Part shown: in pieces, positions 46,939 to 60,581 of the stretch
Layout of the letters: each line of letters opens with the position of its first letter
How positions within the stretch are numbered: position 1 is the stretch's first letter
Origin: Riptortus pedestris
Lineage: Eukaryota > Arthropoda > Insecta > Hemiptera > Alydidae
Length of the DNA: 64,000 bases
Direction of reading: 5' to 3'
NCBI GenBank assembly: GCA_019009955.1
Contig: CM032231.1
Coordinates: forward strand, 89,758,501 to 89,822,500
Position numbers and translations under genes: made by a program
The notes under the pieces: generated by a model
Database searches by the model: none
Told to the model about the DNA's origin: nothing
Seen by the model: only the letters and a program-made list of their open reading frames with translations

Positions 46939-47069
46939 AATAAATACAATTTTAAGCGGGCAACATTCATTTATGTCACCTCCAAGGCTGGATCAATGGA
47001 GGTTTCAAGACATTTTGCTCCATGAGTACAAAACCAATAGTCAATTTCCATTAAGGGAAATCTGCTAAA
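46866..47069 (+). mobile_element. Eroded HTE copy 23, right part
   Basis: (TA)n array 46866-46933, then ACAATTTTAAGCGGGCAACA, TTCATTTATGTCACCTCC, CCATGAGTACAAAACCAATAG and a mutated palindrome TTTCCATTAAGGGAAATCTG ending at CTAAAA. About 70 bp of the family between TAAATATCGAG and CAGAC are missing at the mariner junction. Confidence 0.75.
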
Positions 47070-47331
47070 ACCAAAAAAAAAATACACAATGGAAAAGGTA
47101 CTCTAGAATATAAACAATAATAACTAATAAAGTAGTAAGCCCACTTTTATATCAGATTAAACAACAAACAGACAACAGGTCCACCTGTCATAGACCTTTC
47201 ATAACTTCAAAGGTAGCCGAATGATTCTCATCATTTTCCACATGTTTCGGATCACTTTTTATGGTATTTTCTTTCATTTATACCAATTCATTCTATCGTA
47301 CACCTATTAGAAATGTACAAAAGTCCGTCAC

Positions 47332-48147
47332 GCTGGGGCTGCGTTAACTTAGCCGATTTCCCAAGGGTAGGCTTACAAAAGATAAATCTATTTATTGGTA
47401 ACACCACTGTGAATGTTAAGCAAATAAATAAAAACGGTTATAAGACATACTTCATGCAACTTACAATTTAATAATATCTAAATCTGAAAGCGTCTTAATT
47501 GTAGAAAAACAGGGCAGCCAACATCACAGCGCAGAATAGACAAAATTATTCTACACCGGAAAGAAGAATTAATGGAATATATCTGAATATAGTATAGTAA
47601 ATCTATTGAAAACTATTTACTACAGCTAGTGCAGTAATTTGTAATGAATCAGAATAATGTTTATCTCAGATTTTAGTAATCCAAGAACAAAAGAAGGGGG
47701 AGGGGAGGTCAACGAACGTATTGCATGTATCTTGTATAATAAAGGTTTGTTGAAAACAATATTTTGTATATAACCTTCTAATAAAGTGGTTCATGATATA
47801 ACAGCTTATTATTATTATGACAGGAGGAGGAGTGGGGGTTTACAGAAAGCGGAAAACTATAAAATCCAAATATCTCGGCTAATACTCATTATAGGGAATA
47901 AATGTGTAGAACAAGATTTATAGATCATTCAATGTGGAAAAAGATAGGTTTTATACAAATTTTCGATCCGACGTGTAGTAACGGAGATATTTCGATTTTT
48001 TCAAAGAACCTCCCCTCTAAACCCTCCTCCCACTTGTCCTATTTCAGCCTTAAACGAACGTTATCTATCTTTTTACATGAAAAGATTAAATACCAAGTTG
48101 ATAACGATCAAACAAACATTGCAACCGCTAGAGCGGTAACAGACACA

Positions 48148-48192
<45 letters not shown>

Positions 48193-48324
48193 TTACAATT
48201 CTGAACGGATTTCATTTTCGTGATTTCCTAGGTACGATCGAAGGGCATTTTAAGAACATTTTTGAAATATGCGTCATGAGTACAACCTCAATAACTGATT
48301 TCCTTTAAGGGAAATCTGCTAAAA
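47332..48324 (+). mobile_element. HTE copy 24 (beta type, complete, diverged)
   Basis: GTCCGTCACGCTGGGGCTGC start, full beta 5' third including AGGAGTGGGGGTTTACAG, core, array (CA)n with a short (TA)n at 48143-48190, and a palindrome with one change (TTTCCTTTAAGGGAAATC), then TGCTAAAA. About 1 kb, the longest single uninterrupted copy. Confidence 0.8.
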
Positions 48325-49255
48325 CTCTTGAATATGAACGTTCTCCACACACAAAACGTCTCTGGCATTTTCGTGTTAGATTTTCATATTTGGTTCATCA
48401 CGTGTATACTACGCTTGAAGTCAAAACATTACGGTGCAGTGATATTGTTTAATATACTAGCTTAGCCATTTGTGCCAAATCTACGTTTAAAAGAGTTCTG
48501 CTGAATCAATTTGCGTTCTTGTTGATGCTGAATTATTCATTGTTGTTGATTCTGGATTATTATTATTACACTATCCAGTCATTATTCAGGACACAATGAT
48601 TCATTATTCCATTCATTATTATCTTTGCTGGATCTATAATTTGCTACAACTGTTAAGTAATCATTTTTTTTTCTTTTAAATATGCATAATTTAGAAGGAA
48701 AAATAGAACTTCAGTGAATTAAACAGATTATATGATTTTAAAGCTATTACTTTTTTTTTTTATATTTCGGATCTTATTTATTTTGTTAAAAATGAACATT
48801 AATACACTTCATTTTTCCTCTCGTTATTTTCCTTGAAAAATGTTATTCGCGACTCACATCTTATTATTCAATTACGTAACGCATGTCAAGCGTTTAATCA
48901 TGAAAATAAAATTTTATAGTTATCTTAATATTTACCAAAATAGTATTTAAAATATGAAATTTATATTTTAACTAGACAAAATGTAACCTCTGGTGAAATT
49001 ACTTTCTTTATCCAGTAAAATTTCATTCCAGTCAAAAGCTGGAATTCCAGGAATCCTGTTATTACGCAAACCTGTATTAATTAATTAATATTTGTAAGAC
49101 ACGCTTGACATATCATTGCTAGTAAATATTTGTGCTTCTGTTTTTCCAAAGGATTTAATTATTTAAAGTACACCTACGTTTCATGTAAAGCCGATACCCG
49201 GGAATAAACGAATGCTTAAGCTTAAAAAAAACAGGTGTTTTATTTATTTAATTTT
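48325..49255. other. Unassigned AT-rich DNA
   Basis: No coding or repeat structure recognised beyond short ATTATT-rich runs near 48530-48640. Confidence 0.4.
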
Positions 49256-49266
49256 TATTCATATAT

Positions 49267-49395
49267 TGGGCTCAGGTTAGCCATGTGAGTTAAAGCGTTG
49301 ACCTTAATCTCACATGGTAAACCTAGAGTGGCGAGTTCGATTGTCACCTGGCAAAGGAAATTATTATAATAATAATAAAATAATAATAAAAATAA
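49267..49395 (+). mobile_element. SINE with 11-bp TSD, internally deleted
   Basis: Flanked by TATTCATATAT (49256-49266 and 49396-49406). The tRNA-like head is well preserved: GGGCTCAGGTTAGCCATGTG, AGTTAAAGCGTTGACC, TAAACCTAGAGTGGCGAG, TTCGATTGTCACC (B-box-like). The body is missing and the element ends in an (AAT)n-type tail. Confidence 0.85.
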
Positions 49396-49406
49396 TATTC
49401 ATATAT

Positions 49407-49665
49407 AAATTTATAAATAATTTATTTACAAATAGAATTGTCTATAAATTCTTCTACACCTTTTTGTATCTCGATTAATAAGCAATTTATCTGTACTTTT
49501 ATTTTAGCAGCCTTCAATAAACCCCCACTTATATTCTGTTCACGTTAACAATAAGCCAATACATCATGAAACGATGCAATGCATGCTTGCCAAATATTGT
49601 TTTCAACAGACCTTTACCATGTTACAAACCTTGTTATGAGTTACTTCGACAATTATAATTTTGCG
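49407..49665 (-). mobile_element. Eroded HTE remnant
   Basis: TCTATAAATTCTTCTACACC, TTGTATCTCGATTAATAAGC, CAATAAACCCCCACTTATATTC and TTGCCAAATATTGTTTTCAAC correspond to the core and beta 5' third, read on minus. No ends or array. Confidence 0.55.
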
Positions 49666-50137
49666 TATTATTTATTTAAATGAGTTCCGCAACACCGGCG
49701 ATTTACTCATTATTCAAGTGTCATTAAAAAAGAGAAATGCAAAAAAAAAAAAAAAACATGAAACGAAGAAAGAGTGTACTATGGCAAACGGTGATTTTTG
49801 AAACGGATTAATGACGTGCCAGGCCTTATATGAAGCAAACGATATTGTATATAGAATCATCAGGTAGATGAAAATAATAAAAATAAAAATGTAACTATAT
49901 AAGGGGGGAGAAGAATAAGGAAAAGGGATAACCAAAAAAAAGGAGCCAAAAAAATTATAATATAAAATTTAAAAAAATAAATATAAATAAATAAAATTAA
50001 AGTGTATACAACCTGTTAATGTAGGAAATAAGTGAAGAGTAGTGTGTAGAAATTGTAGATATTAGACATATTACGTATAAGACATTTGGTTATAACTCAA
50101 AAAGTAATATTATTCGTTAATTGTTGAAATCGGTCAA

Positions 50138-50208
<71 letters not shown>

Positions 50209-50263
50209 TTCTTATTGGTTAGATAGCAAAGCCGGTATAGTACCAATCTTGTTAAACACTTAA
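49666..50263. other. A-rich DNA, retroposon-tail remnant and TA array
   Basis: TGAGTTCCGCAACACCGGCG (49680) recalls the retroposon 3' motif of 14362-14403. An A-run is at 49740. A further small HTE-like piece (TAATTGTTGAAATCGGTCAACG, 50117) precedes (TA)n at 50141-50206. Confidence 0.4.
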
Positions 50264-51180
50264 CCTTCCACTGGTAACACTATTTTGACAACTTAGAAAG
50301 GTAACACGGGGTGACAAGTCACCCCAAGTGATTATTTAATCAATAAAGGAGATTAATGTAAACACAATGATTTATTTACATTTTGACATTTATATTAAAT
50401 TATTATTAATACAATCGACAACTGAAAAATGAAAAATATATTGAAAAATCACTACTTGAAGCAGTTGCTACACACTTACTTGCGATGCTCGCTGCACGTA
50501 GGTTTTCCGCATTTCCTGCAGTCAGTTTTCACTTTTTTGTCATTTGCTCGTGTGCATAGATGTAATTTTCACGACGAATACATATTTCCAGGTTAGTAAA
50601 TTGAACAGTAAGTTTAGGGCATCAAGTTCAGATGTGATGTTTGAATAGGGTTTTACTCGAGGGATTTTTACAATATTATGGGATTGTGTTCTGGTTGGTT
50701 TAGGTGGTTTCAATGACCATACATGACCATTTTTACCTTTTACAGTGTCCGAAGACGATGAAGTTTCTTCCTCCACTTCTGAAGAGTATCCTTCTATTAT
50801 GTCATCAACATCACTTTCTTTCTGTAGGATATCTTCTTCACCACTTGAATCATCACCAGAATTTACATTGCTTTCATCCTCTAGACACTCTTTCACAAAT
50901 GCGGCAAAATTTGGGTCATTAACATTGCAGGAATCCACTTTATGCAAATAAATGTTAAAAAAAATTGGCAACCGAGAAAGGTAACAGGGGTTACTAGTCA
51001 CCCCAAGCACGTGATAAATCAAGTAAACAGGCTCAGACACGGAGGCCAACACTCTTAATCGAACAGTACTAACGTGTAGTGAGATTAGCAAGTGACTGAG
51101 ATTTGCCCTACCAACGAACAAAACATAAAAAAAAATAAATCTACGCGGGTTGACGCATCACCCCTGTTACCATAGAAAGG
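50264..51180 (-). mobile_element. piggyBac-like element, internally deleted
   Basis: TTAA at both edges (50260-50263, 51181-51184). Terminal repeats CCTTCCACTGGTAACA (left) and CCTTTCTATGGTAACA (right, inverted). The subterminal motif GAAAGGTAACA..GGGGT followed by AGTCACCCCAAG occurs near each end (50296-50330, 50976-51007). At 917 bp it keeps only the two ends of a transposase gene, read on minus. Autonomous relatives are about 2.5 kb. Confidence 0.9.
50476..51121 (-). pseudogene. piggyBac-like transposase, N- and C-terminal remnants
   Basis: The N-terminal part is acidic and serine-rich (SGDDSSGEEDILQKESDVDD, EVEEETSSSSD), then GKNGHVWSLKPPKPTRTQ, the conserved stretch that precedes the catalytic region in this family, ending around SELDALNLLF. 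The DDE catalytic domain is deleted. On the minus strand near 50555, in another frame, the cysteine-rich C-terminus is recognisable (CTRANDKKVKTDCRKCGKPT, then CSEHRK and stop at 50476-50478), a zinc-binding domain typical of piggyBac transposases. The first residues of the long frame lie in the terminal region, so the start is uncertain. Confidence 0.8.
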
Positions 51181-51184
51181 TTAA

Positions 51185-52474
<1,290 letters not shown>

Positions 52475-53374
52475 TCTATCTTTATATATATATAATTCTA
52501 CTGTACGTGAGTATGTCACCGAACTCCTTCCGAAACGGCTGGACCGATCTGAATGAATTTTTTTGTATGCGTTTGGGTGACGCCCAGGATGGTTTAGATT
52601 CACAAATTAGCCCGGCAGATGGAGCAGAAGTGGGGTTTGTAAGGAAGGCCTAAAATTAAAAATAGGGATATTTCGTTTCCTACTGGTTTTCGGCAAATAT
52701 GCACAGAATAAAAGTTGTTTATTTTGTCATTTAGAGTAACTTTTGTTTTATTCACTTCTGTCTTATAACAAAGTAGAAACGAGATATAGTGTAGTAGCAA
52801 CTAAACGGCTGGATCAACTTGAATGAATTTTTGTGTATGAATTCATTCATTTATTTATTCATTTTGTGTATGTATTCATTCAACGCATTTAATTTTTTTG
52901 TATGCTGTGTTTTGATATTATATGTATCGCACGTAAATATTGAGCGTATTATATTCAGATATAAGTTACATGCACATGATTTCGTGTATTTCTCGACATT
53001 TTAATTTGAGTGTACTATATTAAGTGTGTTTCGTTATTTTGACATTTTAACTTTTTTTCTACGGTGTCTTTTGATATTTCAGGTGTCGCATTTCAGTGAA
53101 TATTAAGTGTATTATATTCACATATAAGTTATGTACATAAGGAAATGCCACGTCTACTCCTCAGGAATTGACTAAAAATATTATTCACCAGCTCTTATTA
53201 AGATAAAATTAAACAAACATTATTGATTATAACGAATTGTTTTTATAAATATTGATGTTATGTCAAAATAAATAATAATGAAATTATTGCATTATTTGTT
53301 TTTCATTTCATACCTTGTTTAATAACCTAATCGCTTGAAATATCATGCAGGACACCGTCTGTCGGGTCCTCTAG
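52475..53374 (+). mobile_element. Non-autonomous Helitron H5
   Basis: 5' A|TCTATCTTTATATATATATA, then TGTACGTGAGTATGTCACCG and ACGGCTGGACCGATCTGAAT. 3' GACACCGTCTGTCGGGTCCT then CTAG|T. A different 3' end from H1-H4, but it shares one internal unit (52630-52790: AAGGCCTAAAATTAAAAATA, ATATTTCGTTTCCTA, AAAGTTGTTTATTTTG). No Rep/helicase coding. Confidence 0.75.
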
Positions 53375-54410
53375 TCACAATATAAAACTATATTAAAATA
53401 AATCTATGGTTAGCATAATGATAGTAAGTAATGTGTAACTTTTCTTTTGCTCCAACATACTAAGTACGGACAAGAAAAACTCTTGAGTAATAAATAGATA
53501 TTTAAGGGATTTTACCCAAAATTATTTATGTAAATAATTGGCCTTTCAACTTAAGAGATAATTCCACCTCTGATATAAATAAGTAATTATTTGACAATAC
53601 TTTGTGAAGCTATCAGTAGAACCTTATTGCTTAAATAGTTTTAGAATTTCACATTGCAATGTTTCAACCAAGTACTCAGTATAGAAAGAAAGTGCCCGGG
53701 GTTACTTATTATTATATTAAATAGGATAAGTCTTTCTTCTAATTATGGAAAAACGTAATGTGTAGTTTATAAGGGCATCCTTCCGGTTTAGAGATGATGA
53801 CAAAGAGATTGGACATTCCTCCAGTTTAGGAAAGTGAATGACTTAATTGGATATTGTTCCTATTGTAATAAGTGGTTATGGTAAAAAGGCATCACTCATG
53901 TTTGAAGAAAATAAGGAAATGAAGAAATAAAAAGGTAAAGAGCATCCCTCTGTTTGAGAGTAGAGGACAAGGTAATAGAGCATTCCACCATGTGTGGAAA
54001 GGGAATGAGGAAGTGGGCGATTCTTTTGGAGTTTAGAGAAGAAAATAACTTTATATTGTGCTCTTCTGGGATGTGGATTGGCTAATAGGACAACCTTTGT
54101 TGTTTGAACAATAATCTCCGCAACACCAAGGGGGAGGAAACGGGAGGAGGATGTTTTAAAATCACTTTGATGAGTCGAGAAAAAAATGATTCATATAAAA
54201 TTTATTTATCTGGCAAATGGATTTAGTTGAAAAAATATAGGAGAAGGAGTTGAAGCCTAAAAATGATTTTGTTTGAGAAAAATCAGAAGCCAGGTCCTAT
54301 CCCACCTATTCAACTATCGCGTGAGGTTTGCTAGTAAACTAGACATTCCATCCAGCTGTTTGCACTCTCTAGTGATTATGTAATTGGTATAATGGATATA
54401 ACCTAATCAA
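53375..54410. other. Unassigned DNA
   Basis: No coding signal. 53700-54200 contains loosely repeated GGACATTCCTCC / GAGCATCCCTC / GAGCATTCCACC phrases about 60-110 bp apart, perhaps an old degenerate tandem repeat. Confidence 0.35.
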
Positions 54411-55368
54411 GGCTCAAGAGAAGATGCTAGTAAAGAGCCAGAGGAATGCATTGCCAATGTTGACCAGAGCATACAAAACAGTATCTACGGTCGTTCTTCA
54501 AGTGATTGCAGGGCAACTAACAGACGAACTCGAGTTGGAGCTAAGAATAGCCAAGTAAAATCTGCAGCGTGGTATGGTGGCTAGAATAGGGAGTCGAGTT
54601 GTTATGGCTGCCACATGGACATACAAAGAGCTGAAGGATACTTTACCTAATTCAGCAAGGCTTCAGTGTCAAGAGAGATGGCATAATACTTCAAAAGGAA
54701 GAGTTACATATGAATTCGTTCCAGACGTACGTGTAGGTCTGAGTTCCCTTTCGAACACGAAGTAGTCCAGCTCTTTACAGGACACGGAGACTTCAACTAT
54801 AAGCTGCACTATTTCAAATTGAAGCCTGACCCGAAGTGTAGAAATGGAGCCGTAGAAACAGTGAAGCAAATTATTTTTGAGTGTCCGTTCTACACCAATG
54901 CAAGACTTCTGCTATCGGGGGAATACTCGTTGCTCGATTGGCCTCAGAATTCAATTAAAAAGCTGATCCAGACCAACGACGTATTGAAGGCGTTCGTGAA
55001 ATTCGCAAGAAAAGTGCTGAATGCCAAAAGAACTTGTAATAAATAGATATGATAGGTTATATGTAAATAGGTAAAATAAGAATAGAAGATAAAGGGAAGG
55101 ATTAAAAAAATAAGTATATAATGGATGAAATAATTTTATGTGTATCTGACGGTGCAAAAAAAGCATTGATGTCCGCGTGGAAAGTTTAGGCCTTGGCAAG
55201 CGTTTCCCTTGGGGGAAACGGAATGAAAAATAATTTATTTTGGTGATTTGTAGGGCTAAGAGCACTATGGGGGAGAGCATATGAACGGATTGAAAATGAA
55301 GACGTGCCGGGTGTCTAGGTTTATTTGCTAACACCCCCTGTCGGGAGAATAAAAAAAAAATAATAATC
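54411..55368 (+). mobile_element. R1-like LINE, 5'-truncated 3' end
   Basis: Contains the end of ORF2 and a 3' UTR with a hairpin (CGTTTCCCTTGGGGGAAACG, 55199-55218). An A-rich stretch at 55348-55368 (GAATAAAAAAAAAATAATAA) may be the tail; the exact end and target-site duplication were not found. Confidence 0.6.
54417..55046 (+). pseudogene. R1-like LINE ORF2 C-terminus
   Basis: Reading in pieces: KSQRNALPMLTRAYKTVSTV and LQVIAGQLTDELELE (post-RT region), a TAA at about 54556, then LQCQERWHNTSKGRVTYEFV PDVR, a hallmark of the R1 clade, then a frame change near 54760 to LFTGHGDFNYKLHYF and CRNGAVETVKQIIFECPFY, the C-terminal cysteine-histidine region with one expected cysteine and the histidine replaced. 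Ends at TAG 55044-55046. At least one stop and one frameshift. Confidence 0.7.
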
Positions 55369-55930
55369 ATCTGAAGTCGTTTGGGTGCCATAAAATAATC
55401 TACGGTAATCCTGAGCTGACAGAATTTCTTTACTCTGCAGGGGTGAGTGGAGAAATTCCCTGAAAACTACCAGGAGCGAAGGCACCGGAAAAAGATAGTT
55501 AACCGAATAATGGTGTCGGGTGAGCTTGGCTACACGCACTGAACCCTTGATAACACAGATAAGATAGCAGCGGCGATAAGAAGGAATCAGCCTAATTTCC
55601 GACCACCCTTAGATGAGTCACTAAATTTCAACACCCACTCATACACTTACAAACAGGAAGTACATAAAACAGATATAAAATTCAAAATTAAAACATCTGA
55701 TGGGACCCCTTCTTGCGGCGAGGTTAATGTTAGAGGCATTTCTCATAACACTAGGAGAGGTATACAGAAGATTGAAAAGTAAAAAGAAATTGCACATAAC
55801 AAAGTTAATCTCCGGGTTGAAGTAAACACCATAGAACAACAATTGCAGAAAATTAAATTTGTAACATAATTAGTACTGACATATTTTTCACAATAATAAT
55901 AATAACAGAAATACTCCAAATTTTTGATTT
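55369..55930. other. Unassigned DNA
   Basis: Might include more of the LINE 3' UTR. No motif supports a gene. Confidence 0.35.
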
Positions 55931-56290
55931 AGAGAATTCTGTTAAACTATTCATATTAGATTGAGTAGAAGTGGGAAGTTTGCCCAAGGCTGGAAAAAAA
56001 TACTAAAAATAACTCGCGAAATTTTCCAGAAATCAAAAAAAAAAAAAATGTATAAAACGTGAATCATAAAATACTAAATTTGAAACATGATCGGTTATAC
56101 TTTTTTTGATCAAACTCATATTAATGAACGTATTTTAACAGTATACCATAATCCCCTGGGATCTACATTTAGTTTGATTTCAGCCGTTAACGAACTTGAA
56201 CTATATATTGAAACGTATTAATTGGCAATGATAAAAAAAGATCAAAAAAAAATTCCGACGCTTTATCGATAGCAGCCACACACGCGTACA
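55931..56290 (+). mobile_element. Eroded HTE remnant
   Basis: TTGAGTAGAAGTGGGAAGTT, GCCCAAGGCTGGAAAAAAAT, AAATAACTCGCGAAATTTTCC, TTTGATTTCAGCCGTTAACG, AACTTGAACTATATATTGAAACG, GGCAATGATAAAAAAAGATC and ATTCCGACGCTTTATCG follow the HTE order. Array reduced to short CA runs, ends absent. Confidence 0.6.
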
Positions 56291-56499
56291 CAACACATCA
56301 TACTATATTAGAAGAAATTTGTCAAAAAACATCATACAAATATGACGAATGTCTTAAATATTTATATGTAAAAGATAATATAAGGAGAGGATTTCCAAGG
56401 AAATTTTTACAATCACATATGTGCCGTTTATTCGACGTGACGTAAATATACATTCAACAAAATTAGAAAGTAACAATATCTAAAACACACTGTATAAAA

Positions 56500-58930
56500 C
56501 TCTTTTATTTATTTATGTAGGTGTGTCGCAATTTAAGCGATTCACACATTTTCTTGTTATAATATTGAAATAGTATATGTAAAGCCACCTTATAAAAACC
56601 AAAAAAAATAAAAAGGTTAAAAAATCTATAGAGGTAGGTAAAAGTACGGTTATTTATCTATTCTCCAGTGGATATTATTCTAGTTTAGTGTTTGAAATGT
56701 TAAATCTGGTTGTAAATGTTCGTGTCTTTGAGTTGTTTCATAATTTTTGTTATGTATGGGCTGTTCTCGTCTAGTAGTTCTGATAGGTTGGTGGGTAAGT
56801 CCTTGTCGGTTATTAGTCTGCAGTCTGTAAGTAAGTGTTTGATAGTTAGTTGTGTATTGCAGAGTGTACATAATGGTGGATCAGTCCAAGTCATGAGGTG
56901 TCCTTGTGTTATCCGTGAATGGCCATGTCTCCAACGAGGAAGAACTACTTCTTCTCTTCTAGTGTCCCGATTACTTGACAGCCATTCACGGATAGTGTCT
57001 TTTATTTCTCGTAATTTTGTGCGTGTCTAATGCCATTCCGCTTCCCCTTTTAAGTCGACCTCTTTTTTAATGAATTTAATGGCATCGTCTCCTGTAATGT
57101 GGTCAGTGTGTAATATGTCAAGTTGAGTTTATGTCAAGAATCATTTTGCATGTTTGTCAGCCAAAATATTTTCCGTGATGTCTGAATGTCCTGGTATCCA
57201 ATGGATAGTTATTACTTTATCCATCTGTATTTGTAAGTTAGTTAGTAGTTCCTGAAGTTGTTTCGTGAGTGGGTGAGTTGTGTAAAGGTCAAGTATTGAT
57301 TGTATAGAACTGTAGGGGTCAGTAAAAACATGAATGTTGTCTTGTTGTACGTTATTAAGATGTTGTAGTCCAAGAAGTAAGCCCTGTAGTTCTGCAGTGA
57401 AGTTGCTTGATACGTCCGGTAATCTACCCGTTAGTACTTGGTTCCCCACTATGGCGGCTAAGCCACATCTTCCTGCATATTTAAAGCCATCTGTATATAT
57501 GAAAAGTCCTGACCTGTTTTCTGTAAGTATGTTCCGGTACTCGTGTTTACAGTGTAAGGAAGAGAGTGGGTTTGATTTCCTGATTTTTTTAAGGGAGAAG
57601 TTAGTTTTTGGTATATGTATTAGCCAGGGTGTTTTGTGTTGTATGGGATAAATGTCCGGTAACGTAATGTTGTACGTAAGTAGTGTTTGATACAGTCTGA
57701 AGTGATAGGGTTTATGTGAATTGGTATTTTCAATATAATCAGTCATGTTTGGATTTTGTGTGATGTACTCAATGTAAGGGCATGATTGTCTGGAAAGTGT
57801 TGTTATGCTATATTTCATGATATTATATGAATATCGATGATTCAATGGAAGTTCAAAGCTTATGCTTGGAGTTGTTCGAAAGGCACCTGTTGCTAATCTT
57901 AGGCCTGTGTTTTGGATGACCTCGAGGATTTTTAAGATAGATGGTTTGGCTCCCGAGTAAACTATACTTCCATAATCTAAAATAGATCTCGTATACGAGC
58001 GATATACTAGCATCATAGTTTTTCGATCTGCTCCCCATTTTGTGTTTCCAATAACTCGCAGTATATTAAGCGATTTTTTGCATTTTTGGGATAGCATTTT
58101 AATATGAGGTACCCAGGTCATCTCTTTATCGAAGATTACTCCTAAGAATTTTATTGTGTCTGTTGAAGGAATAGGAAAATAAAATAATTTTGGTACAGAT
58201 ATAAAGGAGGTGGTTGCAATCGTTTTTTAGTGAAGAGGATAGTTTTGGTTTTTGTGGTGGAAAACCCTAGACCGCTTTCCTCACTCCACTTTTCTAAATT
58301 ATTTATGGTGTATTTTATGCGTTCTGTTACCACATCAAAGTGAGCTGAGATTGAGTAGACGATCAGATCATCAACATACAGGCAGTAATGCACATCAGGT
58401 GGTATATATTCTGTGACATAATTGATTGCAACATTAAAAAGTGTGGTACTTAAAACACTACCCTGTGGCACGCCATTGGTCTGTATGAACGGGTCTGAGA
58501 GAGATGCTCCTTGTTTAACTGTGAACGTTCTATTGCTATGGAAGGACTTTATGAACATAAGTATTCTTCCCTGGATATTCCATTCAGCCAGCTGAGACAG
58601 GATTGATCTCCTCCATACTGTGTGTCATAAGCTTTTTCAATATCAAATGAAACGGCTAATACGAGTTTCTTTTTTATAAATGCATTTGATATGTCACTTT
58701 CTAATTTTACTATGTGATCAATGGTGGAGTAATTAGGCCTAAAACCACATTGATAACTAGAAAAGAGTTCGTTTGATTCAAGAAACAATACTAGACGTTT
58801 GTTAATCATTCTTTCGAATAGGTTTGACTGGCAGCTGGTTAAGGCAATCGGCCTATAGCTGGATGGAAGAGACTTGTCTTGGTTGGACTTCAATATATTC
58901 AATTTCAATGAAACTAAAACAACTTGCTTT
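56500..58930 (-). mobile_element. I-like LINE, 5'-truncated
   Basis: The element reads from about 58930 down to about 56500 on minus. It contains most of the reverse transcriptase, RNase H and C-terminal zinc motif. The 3' UTR ends ...AATTGCGACACACCTACATA and AATAAATAAAAG near 56503, a short TAAA-type tail instead of long poly(A). The 5' part (ORF1, endonuclease) is missing. Confidence 0.8.
56680..58925 (-). pseudogene. I-like LINE ORF2: RT, RNase H, CCHC
   Basis: Segments in order on minus: RT blocks SYRPIALTSCQ, FERMINKRLVLFLESNELFS, YQCGFRPNYSTIDHIVKLES, VSFDIEKAYDT (58908-58640); a frame change at about 58625 to RRSILSQLAEWNIQGRIL; NGVPQGSVLSTTLFNVAIN and the catalytic CLYVDDLIVYS (58558-58360); another frame change near 58190 to TDTIKFLGVIFDKEMTWVPH; thumb region; RNase H with IYTDGFKYAG (Asp), NFTAELQGLLLGLQ (Glu), IHVFTDPYSS (Asp) and HWIPGHSDITENILADKHAK (His, Asp); and after a further interruption CTLCNTQLTIKHLLTDC (56860-56810), a CCHC-type motif. 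RT plus RNase H plus C-terminal CCHC fits the I-like group. Three or more frame breaks. Confidence 0.85.
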
Positions 58931-60581
58931 TTTTTTATTTCATGCTCTTTCTGGCACCTATTCTAGGGCTAAAGTTGGAGGGTCTTGCAGTGTGCTTATG
59001 TATCTCAATTTCATTTATGTGGCATTCTCTTTTTAGCTAAATAGATAATATGATATTTTTTTTTCTTCCATATATATTTATAAAGTATTACAAAACTTTT
59101 CAATTCATTGTAGGATTTAATACTTCTCTTATGCCCATTTTGACTTAGTAGTATTAATAGTACTTTTATGTACACTTTTTGAATTGTTTTAATATTTGAA
59201 AATCTATGATACTATCATGTGATATAGCAAGTTGTTAAAACTGAATCATAAAGTCTTACAGTTATTAAAATTAAAAATTCCGAACTTCAGTACGTGAGAA
59301 AGAAACAGTGCTGATATCTTTGCAATAAATAGTTCTTACAATTAATTTTAGTCTCTTAAATAATTGTTTTACATTGAGAATATTTACTGTAACAAAAATT
59401 ATATAAACAAATCTTAAGAGAAATATGACTATAAAATATTTTCTACTTTTACCCTATATAATAGGGTTTTCTGTATCCAATAGGAAATAAAAACATTGTT
59501 GCCATTGGGGAAATAGTGGGATTTCTTTATGTAGGATTTTAAACAAACGAACAGGAAAATGGTATTTATTGTTCATTTAGTTTCCAGTCTTATAGACATG
59601 CACAGTATTCTAAAATGTCTAGCAGCTAGATGGAAAGAGGCAAATGTGAGATGACAAAGATAAAGTAATGATGTGAAGAGCTAATGCTCCTGTTGATAAA
59701 TTCAGATTTCTACTCATTAGACTAATTTTCTCTTGACTAATGTTGGAGGATTCTGTGCAAAAGTTTTTCTGAAGCCAATGGAGTGAGGGGGGGGGTAGCT
59801 TTTCAACGAACTTTTCACCACTGTACTCCAAGCTCCGCGGAAAGTGAACTTCACATCCTTTCTTCGAGTCATTATGTGCTTTGAACATTTTCACAGGGCG
59901 GAAAAAAAAGTACATTACTAGGGGATGTGGTAAACTTTAAACCAGGTTTTATGGTTAAAAACTTTTATTCCGCGAGTATTGTGGTTGCAAAGACCCTCGT
60001 CCCTTACAACGCCATAACTGTTCATTAACAGCCCATAACCCCCCCCCCTATCCACTCTCTATAAGGAGCTTATAGGCTTTGGCAAAGTTTTACTGTAAAT
60101 ATTGCTAAAAGGAGATACCAACTCTTTTCTTTTTAAAGTTTTTACGCCACAATAAACTTCCATTTAATCGATGATACATTCAATTAAAAATAATTTTATT
60201 ATGCTTCTATTAACTAACAAGCAACTATTTATTTTTGAGAGAAAACTTTTATTTTACAGGGATACTTTGTACGTTTAAATCTGTTAGCCTTTAGAAGTTT
60301 TAATTATCCTGGTAATATGGCCTACGTTTCACTTATTTTTTTTGTTTCTATAGCATTATTATTAAATTTCCTGTAATATAACTACATTCATAAAATATAT
60401 TTATGTTGGGCCTGAACTCATTTTATTAATGGTTCAAAACGTTGGGTTAGATGAAATCCTGGCGAATGCTCTATTTTTAAAAAACATTGAACATGGTGAG
60501 ACAACTAATAAATGAGTAGATGAATGAGTTTTTCTATTAATTGACCTTCTGCTAATCTTGTTTGAACTTTTTTAAACAAAA
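58931..60581. other. Unassigned DNA
   Basis: No motif in the frames here (58824-59036 and 59619-59915). G-run and C-run at 59787 and 60040. Possibly unique host intergenic sequence. Confidence 0.4.
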
